Program-made: the position numbers and the translations under genes
Shown here: in pieces, positions 1 through 10,464 of the stretch
How the letters are laid out: every line of letters begins with the position of its first letter
Position numbering within the stretch: the first letter of the stretch is position 1
The notes under the pieces: generated by a model
What the model saw: the letters and a program-made list of their open reading frames with translations, nothing else
The model's database searches: none
What the model was told of the DNA's origin: nothing
Origin: Gnetum montanum
Lineage: Eukaryota > Streptophyta > Gnetopsida > Gnetales > Gnetaceae
Direction of reading: 5' to 3'
Assembly (NCBI GenBank): GCA_015680685.1
Contig: MNCI01016273.1
Coordinates: 371,433 to 435,432, forward strand
DNA length: 64,000 bases

Positions 1-480
1 TTGCATGCAATGGCACCATGTGTTATTGTACGCGATGCATGAAACTCACTTCTTCTTAATCTTTTCAAACTCATTTTTCTTAAAAATTTCTAAGGAAAGA
101 TCTCAAATCCCTAAACTAGCATCAATAATGCTTAGCCATGTTCTCCCGATAATGATAGGGAAATCCCCTTTGCAATTATCCACATGGATTAATAGAAAGT
201 CGATAGGATAGGACCACCCACAAATGATAGGCATGATGTCTTCTACCAATTACAAGGGAATGGCTATGGATTGGTTTGCCAACTCTAATATGATGTTGCT
301 CTTTTCTTAGAAAGGTAGGTTCTAGGGTTTGTACATTTCTTGTGAAATCAAGTTAACTTTGAAGCCTAAATCCAAAAGATCCTAACATGGTTCATTTTTG
401 GTGATCTACAAATAAATAAGAGGACTCCCAAGATCAAATAACTTCCTATGAAGATGGCCAACCTTGATCCAATCTATGAC
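1..480 (-). pseudogene. Ty3/gypsy protease fragment
   Basis: Read on the minus strand, this is the aspartic protease region of an LTR retrotransposon. It follows gag in the same direction and runs off the left edge of the window. A stretch reading FDLGSPLIYL, then LLDLGFKVNLISQEMY, then FPIIIGRTWL matches residue for residue much of the protease relic of element C at 12950-13300 (LLDLGFDVNLISQEVY and FPIIMGRAWL). The catalytic D-S/T-G triplet reads DLG in both copies. Several in-frame stops show it is dead. Reverse transcriptase, if present, would lie outside the window. Confidence 0.6.
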
Positions 481-3010
481 CACATGCATCAACATGATGG
501 TATGCAATTTAAGAGTGCTTTGGTTTGAAGGTTTATTGATGGAACTTTTAGAGGTTGAAGTAGTAGGGTTAACAACCATAGGTGTTCGTGAGGGTTTTGT
601 GAGACTGTTGGTTTTGAAGAAGGGTATTTTGCGAGGCTTGAATTCAAGACCACTTGGCTGAGGAGCCAATTGTAAGTTTACCACCCTTGTAGCATTTCTT
701 TGTTATGGCTAGATAGGTATTTCAACTTGCATGGATGGAGTAGGTGGTAGAGGACTTGATGGTGGCATAGGAGTGGAAAATGAGGACTTCACCTTGGCTA
801 AGATGCTTTGTAGTATTCAAAAGAGTAATAGTGATGTCGGAAGGAAGTATGTTTGGAAGAGTCACATGGAGAGATGGGCTATTAAATGTAGTACCCATAT
901 GGATCTGGTTGACGATAAGGGTACTGCTACCTTAGAGGTGGCATCCCTCATAATAGTGGGTGTTGCAACTACTAGTATTGTTCATGAGGTTGACATGGCA
1001 TTCTACTTAGGTAGTAAGCTTGTTGATGGAATTGTTGTTGATAGTTTCCTTGTGGATAAGGCAACCTTCTAGGTTCTTTTCATTTTTCCAATCTAGGATT
1101 TAAAGCATATACTCAAAATTCCTTTAGGTGTGACACTATGGGATAATAGCCCTTGGGAAGTTCATATTGATAGATGTCACATCCATCATTGCTAAACTCA
1201 GAATCTACAACCTCCTTTATTGCTACAGCTTTGCCCTTAACTTTATGTTGTTCATGTTCAACCTCCTTCTTCTTTGTTCACTCACAACCACTATCTCTTT
1301 GATCTCTACTTTCCTCTATAATCTTTAGAGTAGTTTGGAATTTTTCATCCAAGGAGTCCCATATCTTATCAACCTTAGCCAATATTTTAGTAACATATTT
1401 TTGGATTGGTAAGGTTTTGCTTTACACCACTTCATCAAGTGGAGCTTCCTTCTCATTTTCATAGAAACAGACCTTCCTCTTATAGATGGAGAGATCTCTA
1501 TTGCTCTGCATGTTCTCATTTTTTAGCTCTTCTTTCTCTTTGGCCACTTGCTCAATGAGCCTTTTAATCTAATGAACCCTTAGCTTAGAAAGTCTCCCTT
1601 GGACGTAGACCCCAAGGGTTCTCCTAGTTTTAGTTCTAAGTCCATCTATGATATGGTGCAACTAATCTTGTTAAGAGTATCCATGGCTTGGGCAATGATA
1701 CAACAAAGAGTAGTCCCTCTCCATTGTCACATCTAAGGACTCATGAGTGCCCTATTTCTATCCTTGGATTTGCCTCCTCAAATTGGACATTGTAGAATAT
1801 GTTTGGTACTTCTCATTGAACAGCTCTAGCATCATACTCCATTGCTGAATAGATTTTGGTTCCAAGGATCAGTACCAACTCTCTACTTCTTTGATGAGTA
1901 TCCTTAGAAATAGTTTTAGCTTTTGCCATTTTTTCTACATTTTTCAAGGCACATGCATCATGGAAGGCTTGCAAATGATTCTATGGATTTGAAGTGTATT
2001 CCCCCTCAAACTTGGAGATATTTTTCATATCCAGCCATTTGATTCAACTATCCTTCACATGTCTAGTTGGAATTCTGGTAGCCTTTGACATGTTTAACAT
2101 AGCAATCTATATGATTTCTATCATGGCCATGATGATCATGATGAGTCTTACTATGCCTTCATTCTCTATGATGTTCATCCCCATGTTTCTCATGCCCATG
2201 GTCTTTATTATATCAATAGGATCTATGATCATCTCTATCTCGCCACTCATCTTCATCATGATTTCTATTACCTCTACTTTTCCTATCAAATTTGGAGTAG
2301 GAAGATGATAAGGATGATGATGAAGGTGAAGAGGGAGGAGAACTAGCATGAGAACAATGACTACTGGCCCCTCTTCTTTGGTCCCTACCCCGGTCACCAT
2401 GTTTTTCTTTTTCCTAGTGCTTGTCATTGTTCTTGCCTTGGTAACCATATTTTGAGGCTTCTTGATCTTGAGATCTATTCTTCCCATTACCAGTATTATC
2501 CATAGTTGATTACAACCACTAATCAAGGATCTCCTCATCAAATAGAAGAAAATCTATGTATTGGGAGGCACTCAAAAAGAAGTCCTTGCCTTGGTTGTAG
2601 GTTTGTAGGAACAAGTGGGTAGAAAACGTTTTGCCTTTTGAAGCCTCATATTGAACTTTCATTTGTTAATCCTTCCTTCATTGGGCCTTTGTGGGATGAT
2701 AATCCTAATAGGCATGGTATTGAACCTTGTACTCCACTTAATTTTTAGTGATGCCCAACTTGATGAGATTGTTTGGAAGCATTGTTAGAATGGAATAATC
2801 GGGAGGCAACAAAATGTTGCCCTCCATGTTCCTCCATCACAACTGCTCATCTTGATGTAGGATGTAGGTGAAATCTAAAGTGTAAGCATCCAGATGAGTG
2901 TAGGCAACTTCAAATTGTTGGGGTACTTGTGTCTTTTGGCCTTCTTGCCATTGAGTGGATCTGCTTACAAATGGTGGTGGAGAATCTTCCTTGCAAGAAT
3001 AAGTCATATC
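480..3010 (-). pseudogene. Ty3/gypsy gag relic
   Basis: Decayed capsid (gag) region of a minus-strand LTR retrotransposon, between a primer-binding site (3141-3158) and a protease relic (1-480). The capsid core is around 1600-2060 and contains NHLQAFHDA, matching NHLLAFHDT in element C. Downstream, 1330-1450 reads PIQK then LAKVDKIWDSLDEKF, matching the same part of element C gag. A low-complexity Met/Ile-rich stretch (2107-2540) is the counterpart of the His/Arg/Asp-rich gag linker read in a shifted frame. Many stops and frameshifts. The minus-strand open stretches at 406-684, 1325-1519 and 2107-2541 are pieces of this relic, not separate genes. Confidence 0.6.
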
Positions 3011-3140
3011 AATAATTGTGTAAAAACATTTTGCATTTGTTATTATTCTTTATCTTAATGGCTTTAATGTTGGGTTTCTTTACAATGTCGTTAGAGCTTT
3101 TCACTTTATTTTCTATGTAGCACACTTAGCTAACTAAAAT

Positions 3141-3158
3141 CTCTAGCAATGGTGTCAA
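3141..3158 (-). promoter_or_regulatory. Degraded primer-binding site
   Basis: On the minus strand, directly after the LTR end (GCTCATCA), the sequence reads TTGACACCATTGCTAGAG. This is a decayed version of the tRNA-Asp-type primer site TTGGCGCCATTG seen after the element C LTR. Confidence 0.5.
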
Positions 3159-3540
3159 TGATGAGCAATGAATAGTCCCTACATCCAACCATATAAATCA
3201 CAAGCATTGCACTAGTGACCAGGTCAAATTCTATGGACATTAGCTCTTTAAATGCATAATAACCAAGGTAGTGACTTAAGGATGTGATCATTGTCTTCTT
3301 GGCTTCACTTGTGTAAGCACAAGTGTATGGTTAAGTGTAAGCCAAGACATAGGATTGTTCTTGCTTTTATGTTTTATCTTATCTAGTCTAAGTGTGAAAT
3401 GAAGTAATTAAGTATGAATTAATTTAATTTATTATTTAATGCCTTAATCTAGTTCCTTACATAAGCATTCGGGCCCACCTTCGATGCACATCCTAAACTG
3501 ATTAAGAACACAACTAGGTTACCAAGTGTTAGGCTAGTGA
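3159..3540 (-). repeat. Truncated LTR, minus strand
   Basis: The 3' part (R/U5) of an LTR related to those of elements A and C. On the minus strand it contains the family end, a 'CATATGGTTG...TAGGG' stretch followed by GCTCATCA, and the 'GGTAACC' motif typical of the family middle. It ends abruptly near 3540, just before the GDSL pseudogene, so the promoter half is missing. Confidence 0.55.
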
Positions 3541-3661
3541 GCTTTTTTTCATAAACAGCTAGAATATCTAAAATATTTTGGGAGAATCAGAAAGCTATCT
3601 AGAGGCAAATTTGATTTGAATTTGGGGTTTTGAATTGGGACTTGGGTGAACCATATTGCAG

Positions 3662-4231
3662 CAAATCTATGATGCTGGGGCAAGGAAAATCGTGTATCTA
3701 GCTATAGGACAGTTGGGATGCGTTCCGGAACTGAGGCTTAACACAAAATGGAGACTGTTTTGAGCAGTTAAATAAGATGGCATTAGCATTCAACAAATAA
3801 CTGAATTCTCTCCTTGTGAATATGAGCAAAAGCCTTCCAGGCTTCAGATATGCACTTGCTGACACTTACAGCCTGTTTGCTCAGTACATCAACAATTGCA
3901 AATCATTTGGTTGGTCTTCATCCTCTTTCCCAAATGTTAATGAATTCAACACCAGATGTTTTTCCCTTTTTATTTATTTAATTATGGAGTAGTGGGTTGC
4001 TTGAAAACTAACAGAATACCTTTCCACAGGCTTTAAAGATGCTGCTGACGCATGTTGTGGTGGAGATTGTTTGCCCAATTAAACTTTTTCTGCCCAAACA
4101 GGGCAGAATATTTGTTTTGGGATTCATCCCATCCCACTCAGAGATTGACTGGATTTATGATAGAAAAAGTCTTCAATGGACCATCGGTTATTCCACCATT
4201 GAATGTAGCAGATCTGGTTGCATCACGCTAA
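3662..4231 (+). pseudogene. GDSL esterase/lipase pseudogene, last two exons
   Basis: 3' remnant of a plant GDSL esterase/lipase gene (secreted SGNH hydrolases). The first exon (3662-3909) starts IYDAGARKIVYL, keeps GQLGCVPELRLN, then shows stops and a frameshift before MSKSLPGFRYALADTY and QYINNCKSFG. An intron (about 3910-4029, ending TTTCCACAG) is still present, so this is not a processed copy. The second exon opens GFKDAADACCGG and, after another frameshift, keeps the block V motif WDSSHPT (Asp and His of the catalytic triad) and ends NVADLVASR followed by TAA at 4229-4231. The split Gly codon at the intron is in the same place as in the intact gene at 50157-51919. The two probably derive from a dispersed gene duplication. 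The exons with the catalytic Ser and the GxND block are absent. Confidence 0.85.
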
Positions 4232-4292
4232 CGATATGGTGGGCAAATGCATCATCACTCTTCAAATGAAGCTTTCTGGTTGTTCTTACTTA

Positions 4293-4487
4293 CAACGGTC
4301 CTCTCCCCTGTCAATTTTGATTGTTTCCAACAAACCCATTCCTGTCAATTTTGATTGTTTCCAACAAACCCATTCAACCATTTATTACCTGCAACGGTCC
4401 TCTCCCCTGTCAATTTTGATTGTTTCCAACAAACCCATTCCTGTCAATTTTGATTGTTTCCAACAAACCCATTCAATCATTTATTTG
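4293..4487 (+). repeat. 99-bp tandem duplication with inner 34-bp repeat
   Basis: Two copies of a 99-bp unit start at 4293 and 4392 (CAACGGTCCTCTCCCCTG). Within each, a 34-bp segment (CTGTCAATTTTGATTGTTTC...) is itself present twice. The array begins about 60 bp after the stop of the GDSL pseudogene, in what was its 3' flank. It makes the open reading frame at 4218-4577, which is therefore not a gene. Confidence 0.85.
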
Positions 4488-5949
4488 GGTCACCTTATCA
4501 TTTATCTTCCATTCATGTTCATGTTCTCTTTTCCAACAATAAAGGATCAATCATCATTGACTTTCTATGGATTTTGAATTGTGATTTATAGAAGACCCCG
4601 TTGTGGTTGCATCTTAGATAGCCTCGGTCATTACTATATTCAGAATATGGTATGTTTTTTTCCCAGACGAAAGCGAGGCCGCGAGGCCCAAACCAATTAT
4701 TGAAACCGAAATTTATTACGATCCAAAGACCTGAAACAAGTAACATCACACAAGAAAAGATCATACAATTTTTACTGTAATATTATATTTTTGTTAAATT
4801 ATTAAATAAGAATATTTAATAGAAGAATATTTCATTGTAAGGCTACATTTTTATGACTATATTTTTGTTAAAGAATGTCCAATATGCATACCTTCTTTTT
4901 TAAATGAATTTTATGATATTGCACATGATAATCTTTTGGTTTTTAGTTTTGATGTCCTATAAGAATGTTTGGGGCTTTTTGATTGGTCTTGAGCATTCAT
5001 TTATTTTATTAGAGGATCTTCTACCCTCCACTTCTGTTATTGTTGGGGTTTCACCTCTCGTTATATAAATGGCCAGACTTTCCCTCAAAACAAGATGAAG
5101 AATGTCTAACACAAAAATATTTTACTATAAGACTACTTTACTGTTCTAGTAATTGAATCCATAACCTTTTAATTAAGAGGTAAGCATCTTTAATATTGCA
5201 CTACACCCTTGGGTGCAATTATCACCAATTTTATTCTATGCTATTCACTTTTTAACAAAGGAAAAAACTATAAAAGTAAAATTTATTAACATATCCTCTT
5301 AATGTTGACATCTAGAATAATTTTGCAAACAAACTCGAGGATATTCTACGATAAAAATTCAAAAAAACCAACACCAAATTCACATACTTGTAACAAAGAA
5401 TTGAATATTGTAGCTAATAAATATAATTTGATGGAGTGCAAGCCATTAAAAAATTTGATATTTAGAAGTCTTTAGAGTTCCAAATTCTCTTAAATGCTCT
5501 AATGCATCATTTAAGTGAGCACTTTATGTTCTATTTTAAAAAGAATAATCCAAGCCCTTAATATAAAACTAATTTTTTACTTTTACTATTTTAAATGCTA
5601 CATGCACCGAAGAATCCTTAAGTCATTTGCACTTCAAATTATACATTAATGTAGCCTCTTGAGTAGATAAGATGTTTTGATGATGCTTAAACAAAATTCT
5701 TTCATATTTCCAAAAGATCATCATGCCAATTAAGAATAAAAGAATCATTGTGTTTTGAACCATGTTAACCATCATATAGAATATTGATTTAGATTATTAA
5801 TAGAGATGTAATAATGTTTTCAAGATAAATACCTTAACTTTCATTTATCATGAATGAATTTATCCAAATAGCTAGGAAACTTTGACTTCATGATTTTTAA
5901 TAAATAATTTAGTTACTTTAATAAGTGTTATTCTACCTTCTTAATAATG
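4488..5949. other. AT-rich interval without recognised gene
   Basis: No coding region recognised. A minus-strand open stretch at 4519-4764 has no recognisable domain. Around 5150-5215 the minus strand resembles a tRNA-derived SINE head (TAGTGCAATATTAAAGATGC, then GGTTATGGATTCAAT), but no tail or target duplication is visible. Minus-strand sequence from about 5430 to 5940 may be the worn 3' end of the LINE at 6090-7060. Confidence 0.4.
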
Positions 5950-6082
5950 AAGTGTTAGCTTAGTGGTAAGACTTTTGATTTGGTAGCTCCAAGGTAAGGG
6001 TTCAAATCTATTAGGTAATGCTGAGTTATAAAGTTATAATTTGACTATATGTCTTAGGGATAAAATTTATTAAAAAAAAAAA
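5950..6082 (+). mobile_element. tRNA-derived SINE, copy 1
   Basis: Pol III promoter boxes are visible: A box TAGCTTAGTGG (5956-5966) and B box GGGTTCAAATCT (5998-6009). The body continues as TGAGTTATAAAGTTATAATT and ends in an 11-A tail (6072-6082). The whole unit matches a second copy on the minus strand at 56672-56793, including GCTCCAAGG between the boxes and the TATAAAGTT stretch. SINEs are non-coding and move with LINE enzymes. No clear target duplication here. A LINE relic lies immediately downstream. Confidence 0.75.
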
Positions 6083-6089
6083 GGTTTTA

Positions 6090-7060
6090 GGTTCTAACAT
6101 GCCCTTATCTTTAGTGACCTACTTTTAAATGACTAAGATTATGTTTAAAAAGAATCTTCCAAGCCATCTAGCAAAGAATTTCAGTGCTCAATAGAGGAAC
6201 TTCAAGCTTTATGCTCTCTTTGTTTAAGAGACATGTTTTCCAAGCAACATTATAAATGACTTTATAATTGTCCTATTCATCAAAGAGAAAGTTTTTATAA
6301 TTCTTTCTATATTGTAATAAAAACTTTTAAAAGGGATCATGATTGAAGAATAATATATGTGAACAAAGCTTAAGATATGATTAACCATAACCATCCTTTG
6401 AGCTAAAATGAATATTTTGGAATTCATTTTTCTTTCTTAACTTTTTTTGTAACCTTATACTATAAAATAGTGATGTCTAAAATCTAAGTTGTAGGAATGC
6501 ACCTTTCCTATATAGAAAAATTGAACGAGAAAGATACTTAAATCTATATTACAAGGTATAGTTGGGGATAAAAAGAAAAGCTAGATCTATTAGACTAAAT
6601 TTTATTCCAATTTATATTGGTAACAAAAAATTTTTAATACAACTAAATGTAATCAAGGACTATTAAAATTGAGTGCTTCCTCTTTGAAAGCCAATAAGTT
6701 ATCATTTGCAAATTAAGTATAAAAATGATCCTTAAAAGAGAGTTAGTCTTGAAAATCTTATATGATTATAACATTTGAGAATTGTTCACAATGCATTAGC
6801 TTTAAGAATGAAGAGATAAGGAGTAAGGAAACAATTTTGTTAAACCAATCTCCAAACCTTAATTAGTTCCAGGAAAATACTTACCATCACTATTTATAAT
6901 ATTTTTAAGAAATTTGAAGGGTATATAGGTTTGCAATTTAGAAAGTTAAAATATTCAACTTCTATATTCTTTTCGAAACTAAACACTTTTGAAAGATTAT
7001 CCTAGAAGTTAAGTATAAGTAATTATAGTATGTATCTTTAATTTTATCTTACAGTTTCCT
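6090..7060 (-). pseudogene. L1-like LINE reverse transcriptase relic
   Basis: Minus-strand remnant of a non-LTR retrotransposon. Around 6690-6790 it reads FANDNLLAFKEEA, a decayed form of the FADD reverse transcriptase active site, followed by NINWNK. Around 6260-6430 it reads MNSKIFILAQRMVMVNHILS and IYYSSIMIP, then IERIIK and LGKHVS, the arrangement found after the palm in plant L1 ORF2 proteins. Frequent frameshifts and stops. The upstream endonuclease part was not recognised. Confidence 0.55.
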
Positions 7061-9390
7061 TGCAATCTATGGTTCAAAACCAAAGTCTAAGTATTGTATT
7101 TACAAATATTAAATTCTAATAAATATTATATATTTATTATATTTAAAAAATTGTAGTACCCCGCATTTGTACATGTGACCTTAGTACTCTATTAAATATT
7201 TAGTCTTTAATTTGTTTAAAAACTTATATATACTTGTAGATATACTTAATGCTTCTTAGTAATATGAAGACCTTTGTTTGTGTGACATAAGCAAGGTTAC
7301 TATCTACTTCTAATTTTTTATATTAAGTTTTAGAAATATATATATTTTATTAATGAATAAGCATTGCAAAGTCTAGCATTATTTTAGAATAATATTAGAA
7401 AATTAACATTATGTGGATTCATGGTTTTCTTTGATGTTTAGTAAGAACTTTTAAATTTTTAAATAATTAATTAATTCAAATATGTAAAAATTCAAAGTTG
7501 TCAAATTATACTCAAATTTGGTGGACCAACTCATTTTACACATAGAGTATAGATCTACAATTAGCTTTTAATTTTAGCTTTATATTTTAAGATTTTAATA
7601 TTTAAAAATTTAAAAAAGTGCTAAGTGGGACCATATTTTTCTTGATTCAATTGAGATATTAATTCCTAGCATGGTAGCTAGGCATGTTTGTGCTCATTAC
7701 GACTAGCTCGACATGTGTAAAATATTAGATGGAAAAAAAGTTAGTATTAAGGATTTTTACTAGATAAATTATAGGAAATATGAAAAATACACAAAAGGCC
7801 AAAAATAAATTAGAAACCCTTGTATCATATAAACTAAAAAGTGATTTAGAATACAACAAAAAGGTGGAGTCATGGGAAAAGTCAATGTGGGATGGTAATG
7901 TATGTTCCATGACATGCTTATAATGACATCTATTTTATTTATATATAAATTGTCCACTTCATATTAATGGCTAGAAAAAGGATAAAGGACTCATTTAATA
8001 GGGGTCATGTGACTCTTTCAAGTGTTGTTAATTTCACATATCTACTTCCTCATAAGAGCTTGCTTGTCTAGGTCTGAGAGTAATGATGCAATGAATAACA
8101 ATTGATTTTTAAAGAATGGGTTGTCTATTCTTTGCACATTATGTAAACTTTTATGCACAAGTCTTTACCCAAGTTCTAGGATCTTCTCCATCCTATAAAT
8201 AGAGAGGGTGTTTGCTCTCATTTTCACTTTTGACCAAGGAAGGGAAGACTATGCTAGTCGAAGACATGAGGAGTTTAGAAGAGAAGAGGAAGAGTGGTTG
8301 TTCCTTGCTTGTTCTCAGCCATCTCTTAGGTTGTCTTGAGTCTTTTTGTGGGTTCTTGGGAGGCGGATTTTGCTACTGTTATTGGAGGCTTTTGGGACTG
8401 ATTTTTAGTGACTATTTAGCTGATTCAAGAAACTATGTTGTCTAATTTTGTAAGAAGATTTTAGCAGCACCTTGGACCTACAATTTGAAGTTGATTTCTT
8501 AAGGCTGTTGGCTGGATAACAATCCAACCTTGACATGGCTTCTCCCTTCCTAAATTGGTTAACTTCAACTTAAATGTGTGTACTTCAAATCCTTGTTTTA
8601 AAAAATTTTTAGTAGGTGTTTGAAGTTGTATTTTCTTGGACAAGTGAGGATTATTTCATGAGGGCATGTGAGATTTATTGTGAGTTGTGAGTCATGCATG
8701 GAGTCTTTCATGTGTCTTGGATAGGATTTTTGTTATGCATGTTTTGGGTTTATGAGTTAGCATTTTCTAGTGTGATGTGCACTTGGTATTTCATGTTATT
8801 GTGATTATTTTTTTTTTATAAAAGAAATTCCCCCCATCATACTATCCAAGGCTAGTGAACTCTTGTGTGGGAAACAAGGGCTTAGTTCTTGGAGGTGCTT
8901 GATAGTGTTAGTTCCCACCATTTTATCCAACCCTGGTGTTCTTCTTGTGTGGGCTACAAGATGTTATAGGGTTTGAAAGACTTGGTGTAGCATAGCTAGA
9001 TACCCAAAGGCTCTATTGAGTACTCATTTTAATATTAAAAATAAAGCTATGCATATTGAGGATTTTTGGTGTCTTTTCTTAAGTTCACATATTTAGTTTT
9101 GTTGATCATTTTTAGGTCAGTTTTGAGGGATCTCTAAGAGATTTTTCATGTTCCAAATCATTGTTAAATGGTCCTTTGTCCAATCCTACATTTCTCTCAA
9201 TGTGAAAGCATGATAGGCTAGAAAATTTATTAATGAAGATGTCAGAGTTTGGAACCATATTAATCCATCATGATGTTCAAACTTAGTATATATCATATTT
9301 TATTATTGTTTCTCCTTTCCATATTGCACATGAGCACATGATTTTTTGTTTGTTTTCTACTCCATAAAAATTAGAATTTTTATTCTTTAG
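7061..9390. other. AT-rich interval with one promoter-like site
   Basis: No gene recognised. A strong TATA-like sequence (CCTATAAATAGAGAGG, about 8193-8208) is followed by a short open stretch at 8212-8445 (77 codons, no ATG-proximal context or domain). The setting resembles an LTR promoter, but no LTR ends, partner or primer site were found. The interval 8810-9000 has a repeated phrase (ccatcatactatccaa / ccaccattttatccaac, each followed by tcttgtgtggg). Confidence 0.35.
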
Positions 9391-10328
9391 TGATGAGAGC
9401 GGTTACTCCAATGATTACTCCAACAATTACTCTAATTATTAGAGTGGTTACTCTAGAGGTTACTCTAGTAGTTATTCTAATTATTAGATTGGACTCTAGC
9501 AGTTACTTTAGCAGTTATTCTAATTATTAGATTGATTACTCTAATTATTAGAGTAGTTGCTCCTAAGCCTATAAATACAGTGCCCAGGCGCACAATTGGG
9601 AGGAAGTCTTTTAGCAAGAAAGCAATGAAACTCTTGTAGTCTATTTGAAAGTTAGAGTATTTTCTAAGTGCCTACAGTAGGAGGTCTAAGTGTGGATGGA
9701 TCTTTATTCAAGCATTATGTAGCTGAGCACACCTTGTGTATGGCAATAAAGACAAGCTCTTCGATTCATCCTTGCAGCACTTGAGATTTTTTTTCTTAGA
9801 CATTTCTTTTATTTTATTTTCTTATGCATTTATTTTATTTTATGCACTTTACATTTATGTTATTAGCGTAGCAATTTATTTTGATTAATTAAGAAAATCA
9901 TTAAATTACACAACCACGACCACTTCGAGCATGCGTGTAATGCTTGGTAACCCAGTAATGATTAGCATTTGGTAATCCCAATAGTGTTGCTTTGGTTCAA
10001 GATGTGTACAACAAGTGGGAACGAATGCTAGTGTTAGGATTAGTTAGAACTTAGTTAATGAGTAGTTAAGTTAAATTAGTTACTTAGTTACCTCTCTCCT
10101 TCCCTATTAGCACAGGACATAAAAACATAAAAGCTATAAAAATCATATGCCTCAAGCTTACTTAACCATACAATCATGACATACAAGTAAGCTTGGGAAG
10201 ACATGATCAACCAAATCGTCCTTGTTCCACAAGGGCGCATAAGCACTTAGTCCTTGGAATTTTACCGGATCGTGCATGAAACACTCATATTCGTATGGTT
10301 GAGTGCAGGGGTACCTCACTGCTCATCA
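9391..10328 (+). repeat. 5' LTR of element C
   Basis: Starts TGATGAGAGC and ends GCTCATCA, directly followed by a primer-binding site. TATA box CCTATAAATACAG at about 9568; polyadenylation-type AATAAAG near 9745. The upstream part (9400-9565) is made of short degenerate repeats of ATTACTCTAATTATTAGAG. The terminal sequence TATGGTTGAGTGCAGGGGTACC is close to the end of LTR A. No matching 3' LTR is present in the window. Confidence 0.75.
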
Positions 10329-10346
10329 TTGGCGCCATTGTCAAGG
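10329..10346 (+). promoter_or_regulatory. Primer-binding site, tRNA-Asp type
   Basis: TTGGCGCCATTGTCAAGG directly follows the LTR. It resembles TGGCGCCGTTGCCGGGG, the complement of the 3' end of plant tRNA-Asp, with a few changes. It fixes the element's orientation as plus. Confidence 0.7.
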
Positions 10347-10464
10347 ACTTAGTTGTTTGTGCACTAACTATAATATAGGAAATCATTCACATCATTGGAA
10401 TGAACCCTTAGGGTTAATTGAGAAAATAATAAATAAGAATACATTCCACACTGAATAGAAAAGT

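Noticed and set aside
4519-4764. 81-codon minus-strand open frame
   Set aside because: No recognised domain, no splice context, and it overlaps sequence flanking a pseudogene and tandem repeats.
5956-6009. Possible tRNA gene from A and B boxes
   Set aside because: No cloverleaf acceptor stem and an A-tailed body with a second copy flanked by a target duplication; it is a SINE.
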